Shown piece by piece: positions 17,227 to 27,309 of a stretch of 64,000 nt of DNA. Made by a program: the position numbers and the translations under genes. Each line of letters begins with the position of its first letter. The first letter of the stretch is position 1. Under the pieces are notes generated by a model, which was given only the letters and a program-made list of their open reading frames with translations, was not told the origin of the DNA and made no database searches. Source of the DNA: Microbacterium sp. Yaish 1 (GTDB lineage Bacteria; Actinomycetota; Actinomycetes; Actinomycetales; Microbacteriaceae); assembly GCF_002245215.1 (NCBI RefSeq), contig NZ_NPMR01000001.1, positions 124,001-188,000 on the forward strand, read 5' to 3'.

Positions 17227-17571
17227 ATGCCGTTTCGCACGAAGGAAACGTTGGAGGCCTGGCTGGCCGAGTTCGCCGAGCTCGGATACCCGATCAGCGA
17301 GCGGCTGCGGGTCATGCCGCAGGACGGTACCGGCGGCCATGACACCGGCCTCATCGGCCTCGACCTGGTCAATGCCGGCACCGTGACCTACCTGCAGCCC
17401 GAGCCCGTCGGGTCGACGCACTGGGCGATCACGTTCGAAGCCCGCGAGCAGGACGTGAAGCTCGACGCCGGCCGTGCCTTCGAGCTGTCGGCAGAGCTGG
17501 CAATGGTGTCCGCTCTGTGCTCGTTCCTGCAGTCCAAGTCCGCCGCCTTCATCGCGAGCCGCGCAACCTGA
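17227..17571 (+). CDS. Small uncharacterised protein
   Basis: 114 residues from the ATG at 17227, chosen because GGAGG lies six bases before it. An upstream in-frame start at 17197 lacks a ribosome site. The N-terminus is a charged helix (TKETLEAWLAEFAELGY), the middle forms strands (GLIGLDLVNAGTVTYLQPEP), and the C-terminus is a long helix (ELSAELAMVSALCSFLQ). It shares the PEP-containing strand feel of family A but is not an obvious copy. Its stop lies five bases from the convergent family-A copy 3. Function unknown. Confidence 0.72.
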   Translation: MPFRTKETLEAWLAEFAELGYPISERLRVMPQDGTGGHDTGLIGLDLVNAGTVTYLQPEPVGSTHWAITFEAREQDVKLDAGRAFELSAELAMVSALCSFLQSKSAAFIASRAT

Positions 17572-17575
17572 CGGG

Positions 17576-17905
17576 TCAGTCGCCGGTTGGCTCCGGAACC
17601 AGTCGCAGCCCGGCCGCGCTGTTCGCCGCTTCGTTGAGGACCACGAGCCACCGTCGGTTGAGGGTCCCCGTCGGCGCTTCGGCGAAGCTGAAGTACAGCG
17701 AGGAGGCGCGGGAGATCCAGACGCTCCCGTACTGACCCTCCTGCCCCTCGGCCGCGTCGTCGCCGTGCGTGTCGGGCTCGCTGCCCCACGTGAAGACGAA
17801 GCTCTCGTCGCGACGGAGCTTGGTGACGATCACCGCTCGCAGGTGCTGCAGCGCCCAGTCATCGATGTTGATGGCCGGTGCGACACCGTAGATCAGATGT
17901 CCCAT
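17576..17905 (-). CDS. Small uncharacterised protein, YG family A (DUF7882-like), copy 3
   Basis: 109 residues from the ATG at 17905, preceded by GGGAGA. It is more diverged than the other two copies: it opens MGHLIYGVAPAINIDDW, keeps LRAVIVTKLRRDESFVFTW, and has an acidic insert (DTHGDDAAEGQEGQ) before VWIS. It then keeps LNRRWLVVLNEAANSAAGLRLVPEP. It is transcribed divergently from family-B copy 2 across a 198-base gap, so an A gene and a B gene again sit together. Confidence 0.78.
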   Translation of the reverse strand: MGHLIYGVAPAINIDDWALQHLRAVIVTKLRRDESFVFTWGSEPDTHGDDAAEGQEGQYGSVWISRASSLYFSFAEAPTGTLNRRWLVVLNEAANSAAGLRLVPEPTGD

Positions 17906-18103
17906 GGTTCTCCCTCTCGAGCGACGGTCCGACCCCACCCCGGACCGGGGGCCTCGGGCGCCAGAGCGTCGCGAGCGGCTGCCCACAATGTACCTCCACC
18001 GTCGCGTGCCGGGAGACTGCGCCGAGGGTGCAAAGGATGCGCCGCGCTCCCCCGACCGCGCAAGCCGGCTTGCGCACTTCCCTCGCACGGGGACAATTGG
18101 CGG

Positions 18104-18451
18104 GTGCGTCGAATCCACTATGGAACGGGCGTCGTCCTCACGACGGACGACGTCGCCGACGCGTTGCTCCGGCTCAACGTCGCCCTTGCGAACCTGTCGC
18201 ACACCGAGCGGGTGACGATCCCGGTCGCGAGTGGCGAGTCTACGGACGGCAGCGTCGACCTCATCCTCGGCCCCGGCATCGCGGTGATGTCCGAGCCCGC
18301 CCCCTGGCACGGCGACGAACCGGACTTCTCGACCGGTGCCACCCTGCTCCGGATGCATCCGCACTACCCCTATCGGCGTCCAAACGGGCACGCGCAGCCG
18401 ATGATGCCGATCGAAATGGACAACTGGGACCCCGATCTCGAGGGCTACTGA
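18104..18451 (+). CDS. Small uncharacterised protein, YG family B, copy 2
   Basis: 115 residues from the GTG at 18104 (VRRIHYGTGVVLTTDDVA). It matches family-B copy 1 in the YG opening, the helix ADALLRLNVAL, the strand pair ending VDLILGPGIAVMSE, and TLLRMHPHYPYRRP. The tail again ends acidic with a Trp (DNWDPDLEGY). It is divergent from family-A copy 3. No enzymatic motif, signal peptide or membrane segment. Confidence 0.72.
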   Translation: MRRIHYGTGVVLTTDDVADALLRLNVALANLSHTERVTIPVASGESTDGSVDLILGPGIAVMSEPAPWHGDEPDFSTGATLLRMHPHYPYRRPNGHAQPMMPIEMDNWDPDLEGY

Positions 18452-18479
18452 GCCGAGGCGTTGCGATAGCGTGCCAGCC

Positions 18480-19127
18480 ATGGAGTCACGCCCCCGCCTG
18501 CGCCGCCTCAGCCTGCTCTCACTAGCCCTCCTTCTCGCAGCGACAGGGTGCACGGCGAATACTCCCGACGAGGAGACGAGGCTCACGACGACGCCTCCTC
18601 CATCGCAAGCTCCGCAGCAGACGGCTGAACCAGCGCCGTCGACGCCAACAGCGGCGCCGACGCCCAGGGTCGTTTCCGTACCGTCGTGCGGTGAGATGCT
18701 GACCACCGAGCAGGTGCGTGCAGCGGCTAACGATGACGCCCGAATCGGCCCTCTCTCCACCATCGCGTGGAGCGCCGAAACTCTGCCGGGCCCGCTGGCT
18801 CGCGCCGCGTACGAGGGCGCCCGCGAAACGACGAGCTGCGGCTGGGGTATTCCGATGTCGGACGGAGTCGTGAACGTGGAAGTCGCCCTGCTGGAGCCTC
18901 AGGTGGAGCAGGAGCTGCGGACCGCGCTCACGGCCTCGAACGAGTACGCCTACGAGAGATTCTCGCGTGTCGACGTCTTCCACCGCGATGTCGAAGACGG
19001 CATCGGGAGCGTTCTCGCGTACGCATTGAGCGACGGAGTATGGGTGATCGTCGACGGCACACTCGTCGACAAGACGACCGCCGCGGAACTCGCACGCGAC
19101 GTGATGGGGCGGATCCTCGCGAGCTGA
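18480..19127 (+). CDS. Secreted lipoprotein of unknown function
   Basis: 215 residues from the ATG at 18480. A short basic N-terminus and hydrophobic core lead to the lipobox LAATGC, giving lipidation at about Cys24. A Thr/Pro/Ala-rich linker (about 25-64) spans the wall. The globular part (about 65-215) contains CGEMLTTEQVRAA and one further Cys (TTSCGWGI). This pattern resembles the DUF3558-type two-cysteine lipoproteins of actinobacteria, though I am not certain of the match. It probably acts at the cell surface. Confidence 0.75.
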   Translation: MESRPRLRRLSLLSLALLLAATGCTANTPDEETRLTTTPPPSQAPQQTAEPAPSTPTAAPTPRVVSVPSCGEMLTTEQVRAAANDDARIGPLSTIAWSAETLPGPLARAAYEGARETTSCGWGIPMSDGVVNVEVALLEPQVEQELRTALTASNEYAYERFSRVDVFHRDVEDGIGSVLAYALSDGVWVIVDGTLVDKTTAAELARDVMGRILAS

Positions 19128-19140
19128 GCTGACCTCACTG

Positions 19141-19213
19141 AGCCGACTACGGGACTCGAACCCGTAACCCCCGTATTACAAGTACGGTGCGCTACCAATT
19201 GCGCCAAGTCGGC
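19141..19213 (-). tRNA. tRNA-Thr (anticodon UGU)
   Basis: A complete 73-base cloverleaf. Acceptor GCCGACT pairs with AGTCGGC. The anticodon arm CCGTA-CTTGTAA-TACGG gives anticodon TGT, and the T arm is CGGGTTCGAGTCCCG. CCA is not encoded. It lies just after the convergent lipoprotein gene. Confidence 0.95.
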
Positions 19214-19278
19214 AGGGCGTCCAGTCTATCGATGGACGCGGGCCGCGCAGAAACGCCGGCCGCCTCAGCGGCGCCCCG

Positions 19279-20253
19279 TCAGGACGCGGGCACCTCGGTG
19301 GGCGTCGGCGTCGGGGTGGGCGCGGACTTGTAGTACGCGTCGCTCGCGGTCGTCAGCACGAACTGCGAGAACTCGGCCGGGTCGCTCAGGTCGCCGATGT
19401 ACTGCTTCCCGTTGACGAGCACCATCGGGGTGCCGGTGAGCGACAGGCCGTTGGTGTCGGGGATGCCGGCGACGGCGCGCTCGGTCGCCGACTTAGCCCA
19501 GGCGGCGTACGAGCCCGACTCGATGCAGTCGCGGACGACGCGGGTCGAGTCGACGCCGGAGGCCTGCGCCATGTTGGCGAGCTCGGTGTCGGAGTAGCCG
19601 TCGGTGTCGACCTCGGGCTGACGCGTGAGCAGCTCGTTGTTGAACGCGAAGAAGGCGTCGGGTGCGTTCGTCGCGACGCACGCTGCTGCACTGGCCGCGC
19701 GGAGCGAGTACTTCGTTCCGTTCGACTTCGCCGTCAGCATCGCCACCGGGTAGTAGCTGAGGGTGACGGCGCCGTCGTCGACCCAGGAGGTGAGCTGCTG
19801 GGCGTTGGCGACCTGCCACTCACGAGCGCCGGCGGAGAGGTAGTCGACGTAGACGCGGATCTCGACGGGCGGGGCCGTCGAGGCCGTCGGAGCAGGAAGG
19901 CCCTCGGCCGGCGTCGCGGCGGCGGCATCCGGAGCCGGCTCGGTGGAGGCATCCGTCTCGGCGGCGATGTCGGTCGAGACCGAGGTGTTGACGACATCGG
20001 CGACGACGAATCCGTCGCCCGAGGCGGTCGCGGGCTCGAGCTGCGGCTGGCTGCCGGCGCTCGAGACGGTCATGGTGACGGCCACGGCCGCGGCGGCCAC
20101 GACTCCGACAGCGAGCACCCCGAGACCCGAGCGGCGTGCGATGCGCGCACGCGACTGCCGGGTGTGAACCTGGAGCGCCTTCTCACGCACCGCCTCGCGA
20201 CGGTCGGTGACTGCCGGCGTTTCAGGTGCGTCAGGAGTGTCGTCAGAAGACAT
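19279..20253 (-). CDS. Membrane-anchored thioredoxin-fold (DsbA/DSBA-like) protein without CXXC
   Basis: 324 residues from the ATG at 20253. The cytoplasmic N-terminus is followed by a membrane helix (about 43-66), a Thr/Pro/Ala-rich extracellular linker, and a DsbA-like domain from about 130 (VEIRVYVDYLSAGAREWQ). In DsbA-type proteins the strand VYVDYL is followed by a CPYC-type motif. Here that position reads SAGAREW and has no cysteine, so it cannot act as an ordinary disulfide oxidase. The cis-Pro region (LTGTPMVLVNGKQY) is kept. It ends in a Pro-Thr repeat. It may be a chaperone or binding domain. Confidence 0.83.
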   Translation of the reverse strand: MSSDDTPDAPETPAVTDRREAVREKALQVHTRQSRARIARRSGLGVLAVGVVAAAAVAVTMTVSSAGSQPQLEPATASGDGFVVADVVNTSVSTDIAAETDASTEPAPDAAAATPAEGLPAPTASTAPPVEIRVYVDYLSAGAREWQVANAQQLTSWVDDGAVTLSYYPVAMLTAKSNGTKYSLRAASAAACVATNAPDAFFAFNNELLTRQPEVDTDGYSDTELANMAQASGVDSTRVVRDCIESGSYAAWAKSATERAVAGIPDTNGLSLTGTPMVLVNGKQYIGDLSDPAEFSQFVLTTASDAYYKSAPTPTPTPTEVPAS

Positions 20254-20439
20254 GGAACCTCGGGGAACAGAAGAAGGATGAGGGCCGAGCGGTGGCACTC
20301 GCGACGGGCTTCACGAGTCACTCGATGGTAATCAGCCAGCCTGGGAAAGCCCAGAGCAACGGCCCGATCTCGATGTCTCTCGCACGCTCGCGCACGTGCC
20401 ATACTGAGAGCGCGCCCGATGAGGGGCGTACGGGGGCGA

Positions 20440-20490
20440 CCCCGTTCCATTCACAACGGATCGTCCGGCACGTACCTGCCGGTGAAGGAG
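20440..20490 (+). promoter_or_regulatory. Leader hairpin upstream of the MsiK-like ATPase gene
   Basis: CCGGCA-CGTACC-TGCCGG (20465-20482) forms a six-pair hairpin directly before the AAGGAG ribosome site of the ABC ATPase gene. A structured msiK leader motif has been described upstream of actinobacterial msiK genes, and this hairpin is a candidate for it. The match to that motif's consensus was not tested. Confidence 0.5.
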
Positions 20491-20498
20491 AAGAAACG

Positions 20499-21602
<1,104 letters not shown>

Positions 21603-21687
21603 TCCGGTATCTTCGTACGCTGCGGCGCGGGTGGCCTCTGGTCGCCCGCGCCGCAGTCTTTGCGCCTCACATCCGATCGGAGAATCC

Positions 21688-22992
21688 GTGACCGCCTCGC
21701 TCTCGATCACCGCCAGCAGCGTCGACCCGGGCCTGCTCGCCCTCCCCTGGTCGACGACCCTCGCCGACTGGTCGACGCCCGACATCGTCTACCTGCCCAA
21801 GGGCATCTCGCGCCACCTCGTGCGCTTCGCGAACCTGTCCGGACGGGTCGTGGCGATCAAGGAGACGACGGCAGCGATGGCTCGACGCGAGTACGAGATG
21901 CTCGGCTCGCTGCAGCGTCTCGATGTACCTTGCGTCGAGCGGGTGGCGGTCATCGACGGGCGTCGAGACGCGAACGGCGAGGAACTGCCCGCGGCCCTCG
22001 TGACGGCGCACCTGAAGTTCTCCCTCCCCTACCGCGCCCTGTTCACGCAGGTGCTGCGCCCCGACACGGCGACCCGTCTCGTGGACGCCCTCGCGGTGCT
22101 GCTCGTGCGCCTGCACAACGTCGGCTTCTTCTGGGGCGACGTCTCGCTGTCGAACACGCTCTTCCGCCGCGACGCCGGCGCCTTCGCCGCGTACCTCGTC
22201 GACGCCGAGACCGGCGAGCTGCATGAGCGCGGCCTCACGCGCGGTCAACGGATGCACGACCTCGACATCGCACGCACGAACATCGCCGGCGAGATCATGG
22301 ATCTCGAGGCCGGTGGCCGCCTCGAGGGCGGCGTGGACGCCATCGCGATCGCCGACGGCATCATGTCGTCGTACCACTCGCTGTGGGCGGCCCTCACCGA
22401 CCAGGAGACGTTCTCGGCGAACGAGTCCTGGCGCATCACCGAGCGCGTCCAGAAGCTCAACTCGCTCGGGTTCGACATCGGCGAGATGTCGATCGACGCG
22501 GCCGCCGATGGCACGCGCGTATCCATCCAGCCGAAGGTCGTCGACGCCGGCCACCACCAGCGTCGCCTCCTCCGCCTGACGGGACTGGACGTCGAGGAGA
22601 ACCAGGCCCGTCGTCTGCTCAACGACCTCGACGAGTTCAGCGCACGAGTCTCACGCCTCGGGTCGAACGAGGAGATGGTCGCGCACGAGTGGCTCACCCG
22701 CGTGTTCGAGCCTGTCGTGCTCTCGGTGCCGTGGGACCTGCGGGCGAAGCTCGAGCCGGCCGAGCTGTTCCACCAGGTGCTCGAGCACCGCTGGTACCTC
22801 TCGCAGACCGAGGGGCGGTCGGTGCCCCTGGCCGAGGTGCTGTCGTCGTACGTCGAGAACGTCCTCCGTCACCGGCGCGACGAGGCGACCGTGATGGGCC
22901 CGCCGACCGAGACGATGTCGGTTCCGATCGTCACCGACTCCGTCCCGATCGACGACGACGAGGCAGAGGTCGACTGGCGCGACCTCGTCTGA
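21688..22992 (+). CDS. DUF4032-family kinase-like protein
   Basis: 434 residues from the GTG at 21688. The N-terminal half looks like a lipopolysaccharide-kinase/RIO-type fold: RVVAIKETTAAMARREYEML supplies a candidate ATP-binding Lys, and GFFWGDVSLSNTLF (about 146-159) resembles a catalytic loop with D and N. The C-terminal half (about 230-434) is the actinobacterial DUF4032 region, ending in an acidic tail (DDDEAEVDWRDLV). Substrate unknown. It lies 86 bases after the MsiK-like ATPase gene in the same direction, with no terminator evident. Confidence 0.82.
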   Translation: MTASLSITASSVDPGLLALPWSTTLADWSTPDIVYLPKGISRHLVRFANLSGRVVAIKETTAAMARREYEMLGSLQRLDVPCVERVAVIDGRRDANGEELPAALVTAHLKFSLPYRALFTQVLRPDTATRLVDALAVLLVRLHNVGFFWGDVSLSNTLFRRDAGAFAAYLVDAETGELHERGLTRGQRMHDLDIARTNIAGEIMDLEAGGRLEGGVDAIAIADGIMSSYHSLWAALTDQETFSANESWRITERVQKLNSLGFDIGEMSIDAAADGTRVSIQPKVVDAGHHQRRLLRLTGLDVEENQARRLLNDLDEFSARVSRLGSNEEMVAHEWLTRVFEPVVLSVPWDLRAKLEPAELFHQVLEHRWYLSQTEGRSVPLAEVLSSYVENVLRHRRDEATVMGPPTETMSVPIVTDSVPIDDDEAEVDWRDLV

Positions 22993-23013
22993 CGAACGAG
23001 GCCGCGCCGCGGG

Positions 23014-23652
23014 TCAGTAGCCGACGGTGAAGCGCTCGCGGACGTGCTTCGGGTTCTCGATCTCGTCCACGACCGCGATGGCGAAGTCGGCACCGGAGAT
23101 GAACGAGTCGCCGTTCTCGTCGGTGACGAGCACATCGCCGCCGTCGCGGTAGCGTCCGGTGCGCTCGCCCGGGTTGAACGAGCCGAAGCCGCCCGCGGGG
23201 TGGATGAAGAACCAGTCGCGACCGCTCTCGTCGGCCTGCAGATCTTGGAGGATGCCGATGGCCTCGAGCGCCTCGTCCTTGAACTCCTCGGGGAAGCCGC
23301 TGTCGATCAGGCGCGGACCGCCCGGGGCGACGAGGCTGCCGCCCGCGCCGCCGACGACGCCGACGCGCACGTTCTCGGGAAGGCTTTCGACCAGCAACGC
23401 GGTGTTCGGGCGGACCTGCCCCTGCATGTCGCCGCGCGGGGCGACCGCCGAGACGACGACGTCCACGCCGTCCAGCTGCCCGACGAGGGCAGGCACGTCC
23501 AGCAGGGTGCCCTCCAGGTACGTCGCGCCCTCGATGCGCTCGGCGGGAACCTTGCGGGCGACGGAGACGACGGTGTGGCCGCGCGAGACGGCCTCCTCGA
23601 CGATGTGGCTGCCGGCGTAGCCGGTTCCTCCGATGACGGCGATGCGTGCCAT
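23014..23652 (-). CDS. NAD(P)-binding short-chain reductase-like protein
   Basis: 212 residues, an atypical short-chain dehydrogenase of the NmrA/YwnB kind. The dinucleotide motif is GGTGYAGSHI (about 8-17), followed by GVDVVVSAVAP and VGGAGGSL. No clear Tyr-x-x-x-Lys pair is visible, as in NAD(P)H-sensing or flavin-reductase-like members. The final strand contains SGADFAIAVVDEIE. It ends 22 bases from the convergent DUF4032 gene. Substrate unknown. Confidence 0.85.
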   Translation of the reverse strand: MARIAVIGGTGYAGSHIVEEAVSRGHTVVSVARKVPAERIEGATYLEGTLLDVPALVGQLDGVDVVVSAVAPRGDMQGQVRPNTALLVESLPENVRVGVVGGAGGSLVAPGGPRLIDSGFPEEFKDEALEAIGILQDLQADESGRDWFFIHPAGGFGSFNPGERTGRYRDGGDVLVTDENGDSFISGADFAIAVVDEIENPKHVRERFTVGY

Positions 23653-23707
23653 GACTTCTTCCTCCGTTGGGTGTCGTGCGCAGACCAGGGCCTGCGGGTG
23701 TGGCCGA

Positions 23708-26212
23708 TCAGCGAGCGGGCTGGGTGTGCCAGATGCGGTCGATGTAGTCGCGGATCGAGCGATCCGACGAGAAGAAGCCCGTTCGAGCGACGTTCAGGAT
23801 GGCCGAACGGGTCCAGGCGTCGCGGTCGGCGTAGGCGGCATCCACCCGCTCCTGGGCCGCGATGTACGACGTGTAGTCGGCCAGCACCATGAAGCGGTCG
23901 TCATACAGCAGGTTCGACACGACGGGCTCGAAGGTCGAGCGGTCGCCGTCCGAGAACGCGCCGGATCCGATGAGATCGAGCGCCCGGCGCAGTTCATCGT
24001 CGGCCTGGGCGAACTCGCCCGGGCGGTAACCCGCTGCCCAGAGCGCTTCGACCTCGGGCTCGCTCATGCCGAACAGGAAGAAGTTGTCGTCGCCCACGAG
24101 CTCACGGATCTCGACGTTCGCGCCGTCGTCGGTGCCGATGGTGAGGGCTCCGTTGAGCGCGAACTTCATGTTGCCCGTGCCGGACGCTTCCTTGCCGGCG
24201 AGCGAGATCTGCTCCGACAGGTCGGCGGCGGGGATGACCCGCTCGGCGAGCGTGACGTTGTAGTTCGGCGGGAAGACGACCTTGAGGCGCCCCTCGAGGC
24301 GCGGGTCGTTGTTGACGACGGATCCGACGGCGTTGATGAGGTGGATGACCCGCTTGGCCATCGCGTAGCCGGGTGCCGCCTTGGCACCGAAGATGAAGGT
24401 GCGCGGCTGCAGGTCGGATGCCGCCACCCGACCCGACACGACCCGCTCGTAGAGCGTGACGATGTGGAGCAGCTTGAGGGTCTGACGCTTGTACTCGTGC
24501 AGCCGCTTGACCATGACGTCGAGCAGATGGTCGTCGGCGATCTCGAAGCCGTCGCGCTTCATCAGCACGTCGTTCAGGCGCCGCTTGTTGGCGGCCTTGA
24601 CGCTGGCGAAGGCCGCGCGGAAGTCGGGATCCTCGGCGTACGACTCGAGTTCGCGCAGCCGCTCGAGGTCGGTGAGCCAGCCGGTGCCGAGCGCGGCGGT
24701 GATGAGCTCGGACAGGTCGGGGTTCGCCAGACGCATGAACCGTCGCGGGGTCACGCCGTTCGTGACGTTCGTGAACTTCTCGGGCATCATCTCGTCGAAC
24801 TGGTGCAGGACCTTCTCGCGCAGCAGCTGCGAGTGGAGCTCTGCGACACCGTTGACCTTCGCGCCGGCGACGGTGGCGAGGTAGGCCATGCGCACGGCCC
24901 GGTGCTCGGAGACGATCGACATGTCGCGCAGACGCTGCTCGTCGTCGCCGAACCGCTCGCGCACGCGCAGCAGGAACTCGTCGTTGATGCGGTAGATGAT
25001 CTCGAGATGCCGCGGCAGCAGGCGACCGAGCAGATCGACCGACCAGACCTCGAGCGCCTCGGGCAGCAGGGTGTGGCAGGTGTAGGCGAAGCACTTCTGG
25101 GTGATCGCCCACGCGGCATCCCAGTCGAGCTTCCGCTCGTCGACCAGCACGCGCATCATCTCGGGGACGGCGATGACGGGGTGGGTGTCGTTGAGCTGGA
25201 AGATGACGCGGTCGGGCAGATCCTCGAGAGCGAAGTCCTCCGGCAGCACCTTCGTCATGTAGTCGGCGATGGATGCCGCGACGAAGAAGTACTGCTGCTG
25301 GAGGCGCAGCTCCTTGCCCTGCGGCGTGGAGTCCTCGGGGTACAGCACCTTCGAGATGTTCTCCGCGAACGTCTGCGCGCGGACCGCCTCGACGTAGTCG
25401 CCGCTGTTGAAGGTGCGCAGGTCGAAGGCCTTCGTCGCCTCGGCGCTCCACAGGCGGAGGGTGTTCACCCGACCGTTCTGGTAGCCGGGCACCATGTAGT
25501 TGTAGGGCACGGCACGGACGCTCCAGGCCGGCACCCACCGGCTGCGGATGACGCCGTCGTCGTCGTAGGTCTCGGTGTGGCCGGCGAACGAGACCGTCTG
25601 AGCCGACTCGGGGTGACGGAACTCCCACGGCGAACCGAGAGCGAGCCAGGCATCCGGCTTCTCGATCTGTTCGCCGTTTCGGAAGACCTGGCGGAAGATG
25701 CCGTACTCGTATCGGATGCCGTACCCGATGCTCGGCACGCTGAGGGTGGCCAGCGAGTCGACGAAGCACGCGGCGAGGCGCCCGAGGCCCCCGTTGCCGA
25801 GGCCCGGCTCGACCTCGTGCGCGCGCATCGTATCGATGTCGATGCCGCATGCCGCCAGCGCCTCGGTGGCGATCTCGGTCAGCCCCGATGCGAGCAGGTT
25901 GTTGTCGAGCTGCCGCCCGAGGAGGTACTCCGCCGACAGGTAGCAGACGGCCTTGCGCTGGTCCTCGCGCTGACGACGCTGGTCCTCGAGCCAACGCGCG
26001 ACGAGGTAGTCGCGCACGGTGGCGGCGAGCGCCATGTACTTGTCGGTCTCGGTCGCCGACGAGAGCGCGACACCGCGTTCCATGTTGAGGTTCAGCAGGA
26101 ACTCGCGCACGAAACCGTCGACCGTCGCCGGGGGCGACGCCACCGGCGCAAGCGCCAGCGGGTGGGTCGCAGCGATCGTGCGGGAGCCGGAGGTCTTGTC
26201 GTTCTCGCTCAC
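23708..26212 (-). CDS. glgP: Glycogen/alpha-glucan phosphorylase
   Basis: 834 residues, full length. It releases glucose-1-phosphate from the non-reducing ends of glycogen or maltodextrin with pyridoxal phosphate as cofactor. The PLP lysine is near residue 683 in GTGNMKFALNGA. The active-site blocks GLGNGGLGRLAACF, NDTHPVIAVPEM and TNGVTPRRF are all present. The GTG start is followed by MSENDKTSGSR. It is transcribed alone; the NAD(P)-binding gene lies 56 bases downstream on the same strand. Confidence 0.97.
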   Translation of the reverse strand: MSENDKTSGSRTIAATHPLALAPVASPPATVDGFVREFLLNLNMERGVALSSATETDKYMALAATVRDYLVARWLEDQRRQREDQRKAVCYLSAEYLLGRQLDNNLLASGLTEIATEALAACGIDIDTMRAHEVEPGLGNGGLGRLAACFVDSLATLSVPSIGYGIRYEYGIFRQVFRNGEQIEKPDAWLALGSPWEFRHPESAQTVSFAGHTETYDDDGVIRSRWVPAWSVRAVPYNYMVPGYQNGRVNTLRLWSAEATKAFDLRTFNSGDYVEAVRAQTFAENISKVLYPEDSTPQGKELRLQQQYFFVAASIADYMTKVLPEDFALEDLPDRVIFQLNDTHPVIAVPEMMRVLVDERKLDWDAAWAITQKCFAYTCHTLLPEALEVWSVDLLGRLLPRHLEIIYRINDEFLLRVRERFGDDEQRLRDMSIVSEHRAVRMAYLATVAGAKVNGVAELHSQLLREKVLHQFDEMMPEKFTNVTNGVTPRRFMRLANPDLSELITAALGTGWLTDLERLRELESYAEDPDFRAAFASVKAANKRRLNDVLMKRDGFEIADDHLLDVMVKRLHEYKRQTLKLLHIVTLYERVVSGRVAASDLQPRTFIFGAKAAPGYAMAKRVIHLINAVGSVVNNDPRLEGRLKVVFPPNYNVTLAERVIPAADLSEQISLAGKEASGTGNMKFALNGALTIGTDDGANVEIRELVGDDNFFLFGMSEPEVEALWAAGYRPGEFAQADDELRRALDLIGSGAFSDGDRSTFEPVVSNLLYDDRFMVLADYTSYIAAQERVDAAYADRDAWTRSAILNVARTGFFSSDRSIRDYIDRIWHTQPAR

Positions 26213-26319
26213 GGTTCGAAACTACCCGCTCGACCGGGATCGCGTCGGGCCGTCGGGCGTGGACCGCGTGGAATTTACAGGAAGGTCATCGCCCGGTCAC
26301 AGCCCGACGACGCCCGACG

Positions 26320-27309
26320 TCATTCCTGCGCGGCGCGGATCGTGGCGACCTGGTAGAGCGCGACGGATGCCGCGATGCCGGCGTTCAGCGACTCGGTCGC
26401 CGACGAGATCGGGATGGAGACGACCTGGTCGCACGTCTCGGTCACCAGGCGCGAGAGCCCCTTGCCCTCCGACCCGACGACGATCACGACCGGGCGGTCG
26501 GCGAGCTGCAGCGACGGCAGCTCGATGTCACCGCCGCCATCGAGGCCGAGCACGAAGACGCCCTGCTTCTTGAACTCCTTGAGCGTGGTCGTCAGGTTCG
26601 GTGCGATCACGACCGGGATGCGCGCGGCCGCGCCGGCGCTGGTCTTCCACGCGGCGGAGTTGACGCCCGCCGAGCGGCGCTGGGGAACGATGACGCCCTG
26701 GCTGCCGAAGGCGGCGGCCGAGCGCATGATCGCGCCGAGATTTCGCGGGTCGGTGACGCCGTCGAGGGCCACGAAGAGCGGGGTCTCCCCCGATTCGATG
26801 ACGTTCTCGAGCAGGTCCTGCGGGTGGCCGTACTCGTAGGGCGGCACCTTGATCGCGACGCCCTGGTGCACGCCGTCGAAGCCGGCCATGCGGTCGAGCT
26901 CCTGACGCGTGACCTCGAGAACGGGGATGCCGCGGTTCGTGGCGATCGACAGCATCTCCTTGACGCGGTCGTCCATCTCGACGCGCTGCGCGATGTAGAA
27001 GGCCGTCGCGGGGATCTTGGCGCGCAGCGCCTCGAGCACGCTGTTGCGGCCGGTGACCGTCTCGGTGTCATCGCCCGACTTCGACTTCGGCGCCCGGTTC
27101 GTGCTGCCCTGGCGCTGCTGCGGCTTGCCGCCGGCGGCGATGTAGCGCTCCTGGGCGGCCTTCCGCTTGCCCGCGGGGTGCCAGGCGCGGTCTTCGGCCT
27201 TCGGGGTCGGGCCGCGCCCCTCGAGCGAGCGGCGGTTCTTGCCACCGGTGCCCTTGGTGGGGCCCTTCTTCTTGCCGCGTCCGGCGGACGGGTTTCCTGG
27301 CTTAGCCAC
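26320..27309 (-). CDS. rlmB: 23S rRNA (guanosine-2251-2'-O)-methyltransferase RlmB
   Basis: 329-residue SPOUT methyltransferase that modifies the peptidyl-transferase centre of 23S rRNA. A long basic N-terminal extension (about 1-85, Lys/Gly/Arg-rich) precedes the substrate-binding domain ([10 protein letters not shown]). The knotted catalytic domain has motifs [25 protein letters not shown] and [15 protein letters not shown]. The GTG start overlaps the end of cysS by eight bases, so the two are co-translated. Confidence 0.96.
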   Translation of the reverse strand: MAKPGNPSAGRGKKKGPTKGTGGKNRRSLEGRGPTPKAEDRAWHPAGKRKAAQERYIAAGGKPQQRQGSTNRAPKSKSGDDTETVTGRNSVLEALRAKIPATAFYIAQRVEMDDRVKEMLSIATNRGIPVLEVTRQELDRMAGFDGVHQGVAIKVPPYEYGHPQDLLENVIESGETPLFVALDGVTDPRNLGAIMRSAAAFGSQGVIVPQRRSAGVNSAAWKTSAGAAARIPVVIAPNLTTTLKEFKKQGVFVLGLDGGGDIELPSLQLADRPVVIVVGSEGKGLSRLVTETCDQVVSIPISSATESLNAGIAASVALYQVATIRAAQE

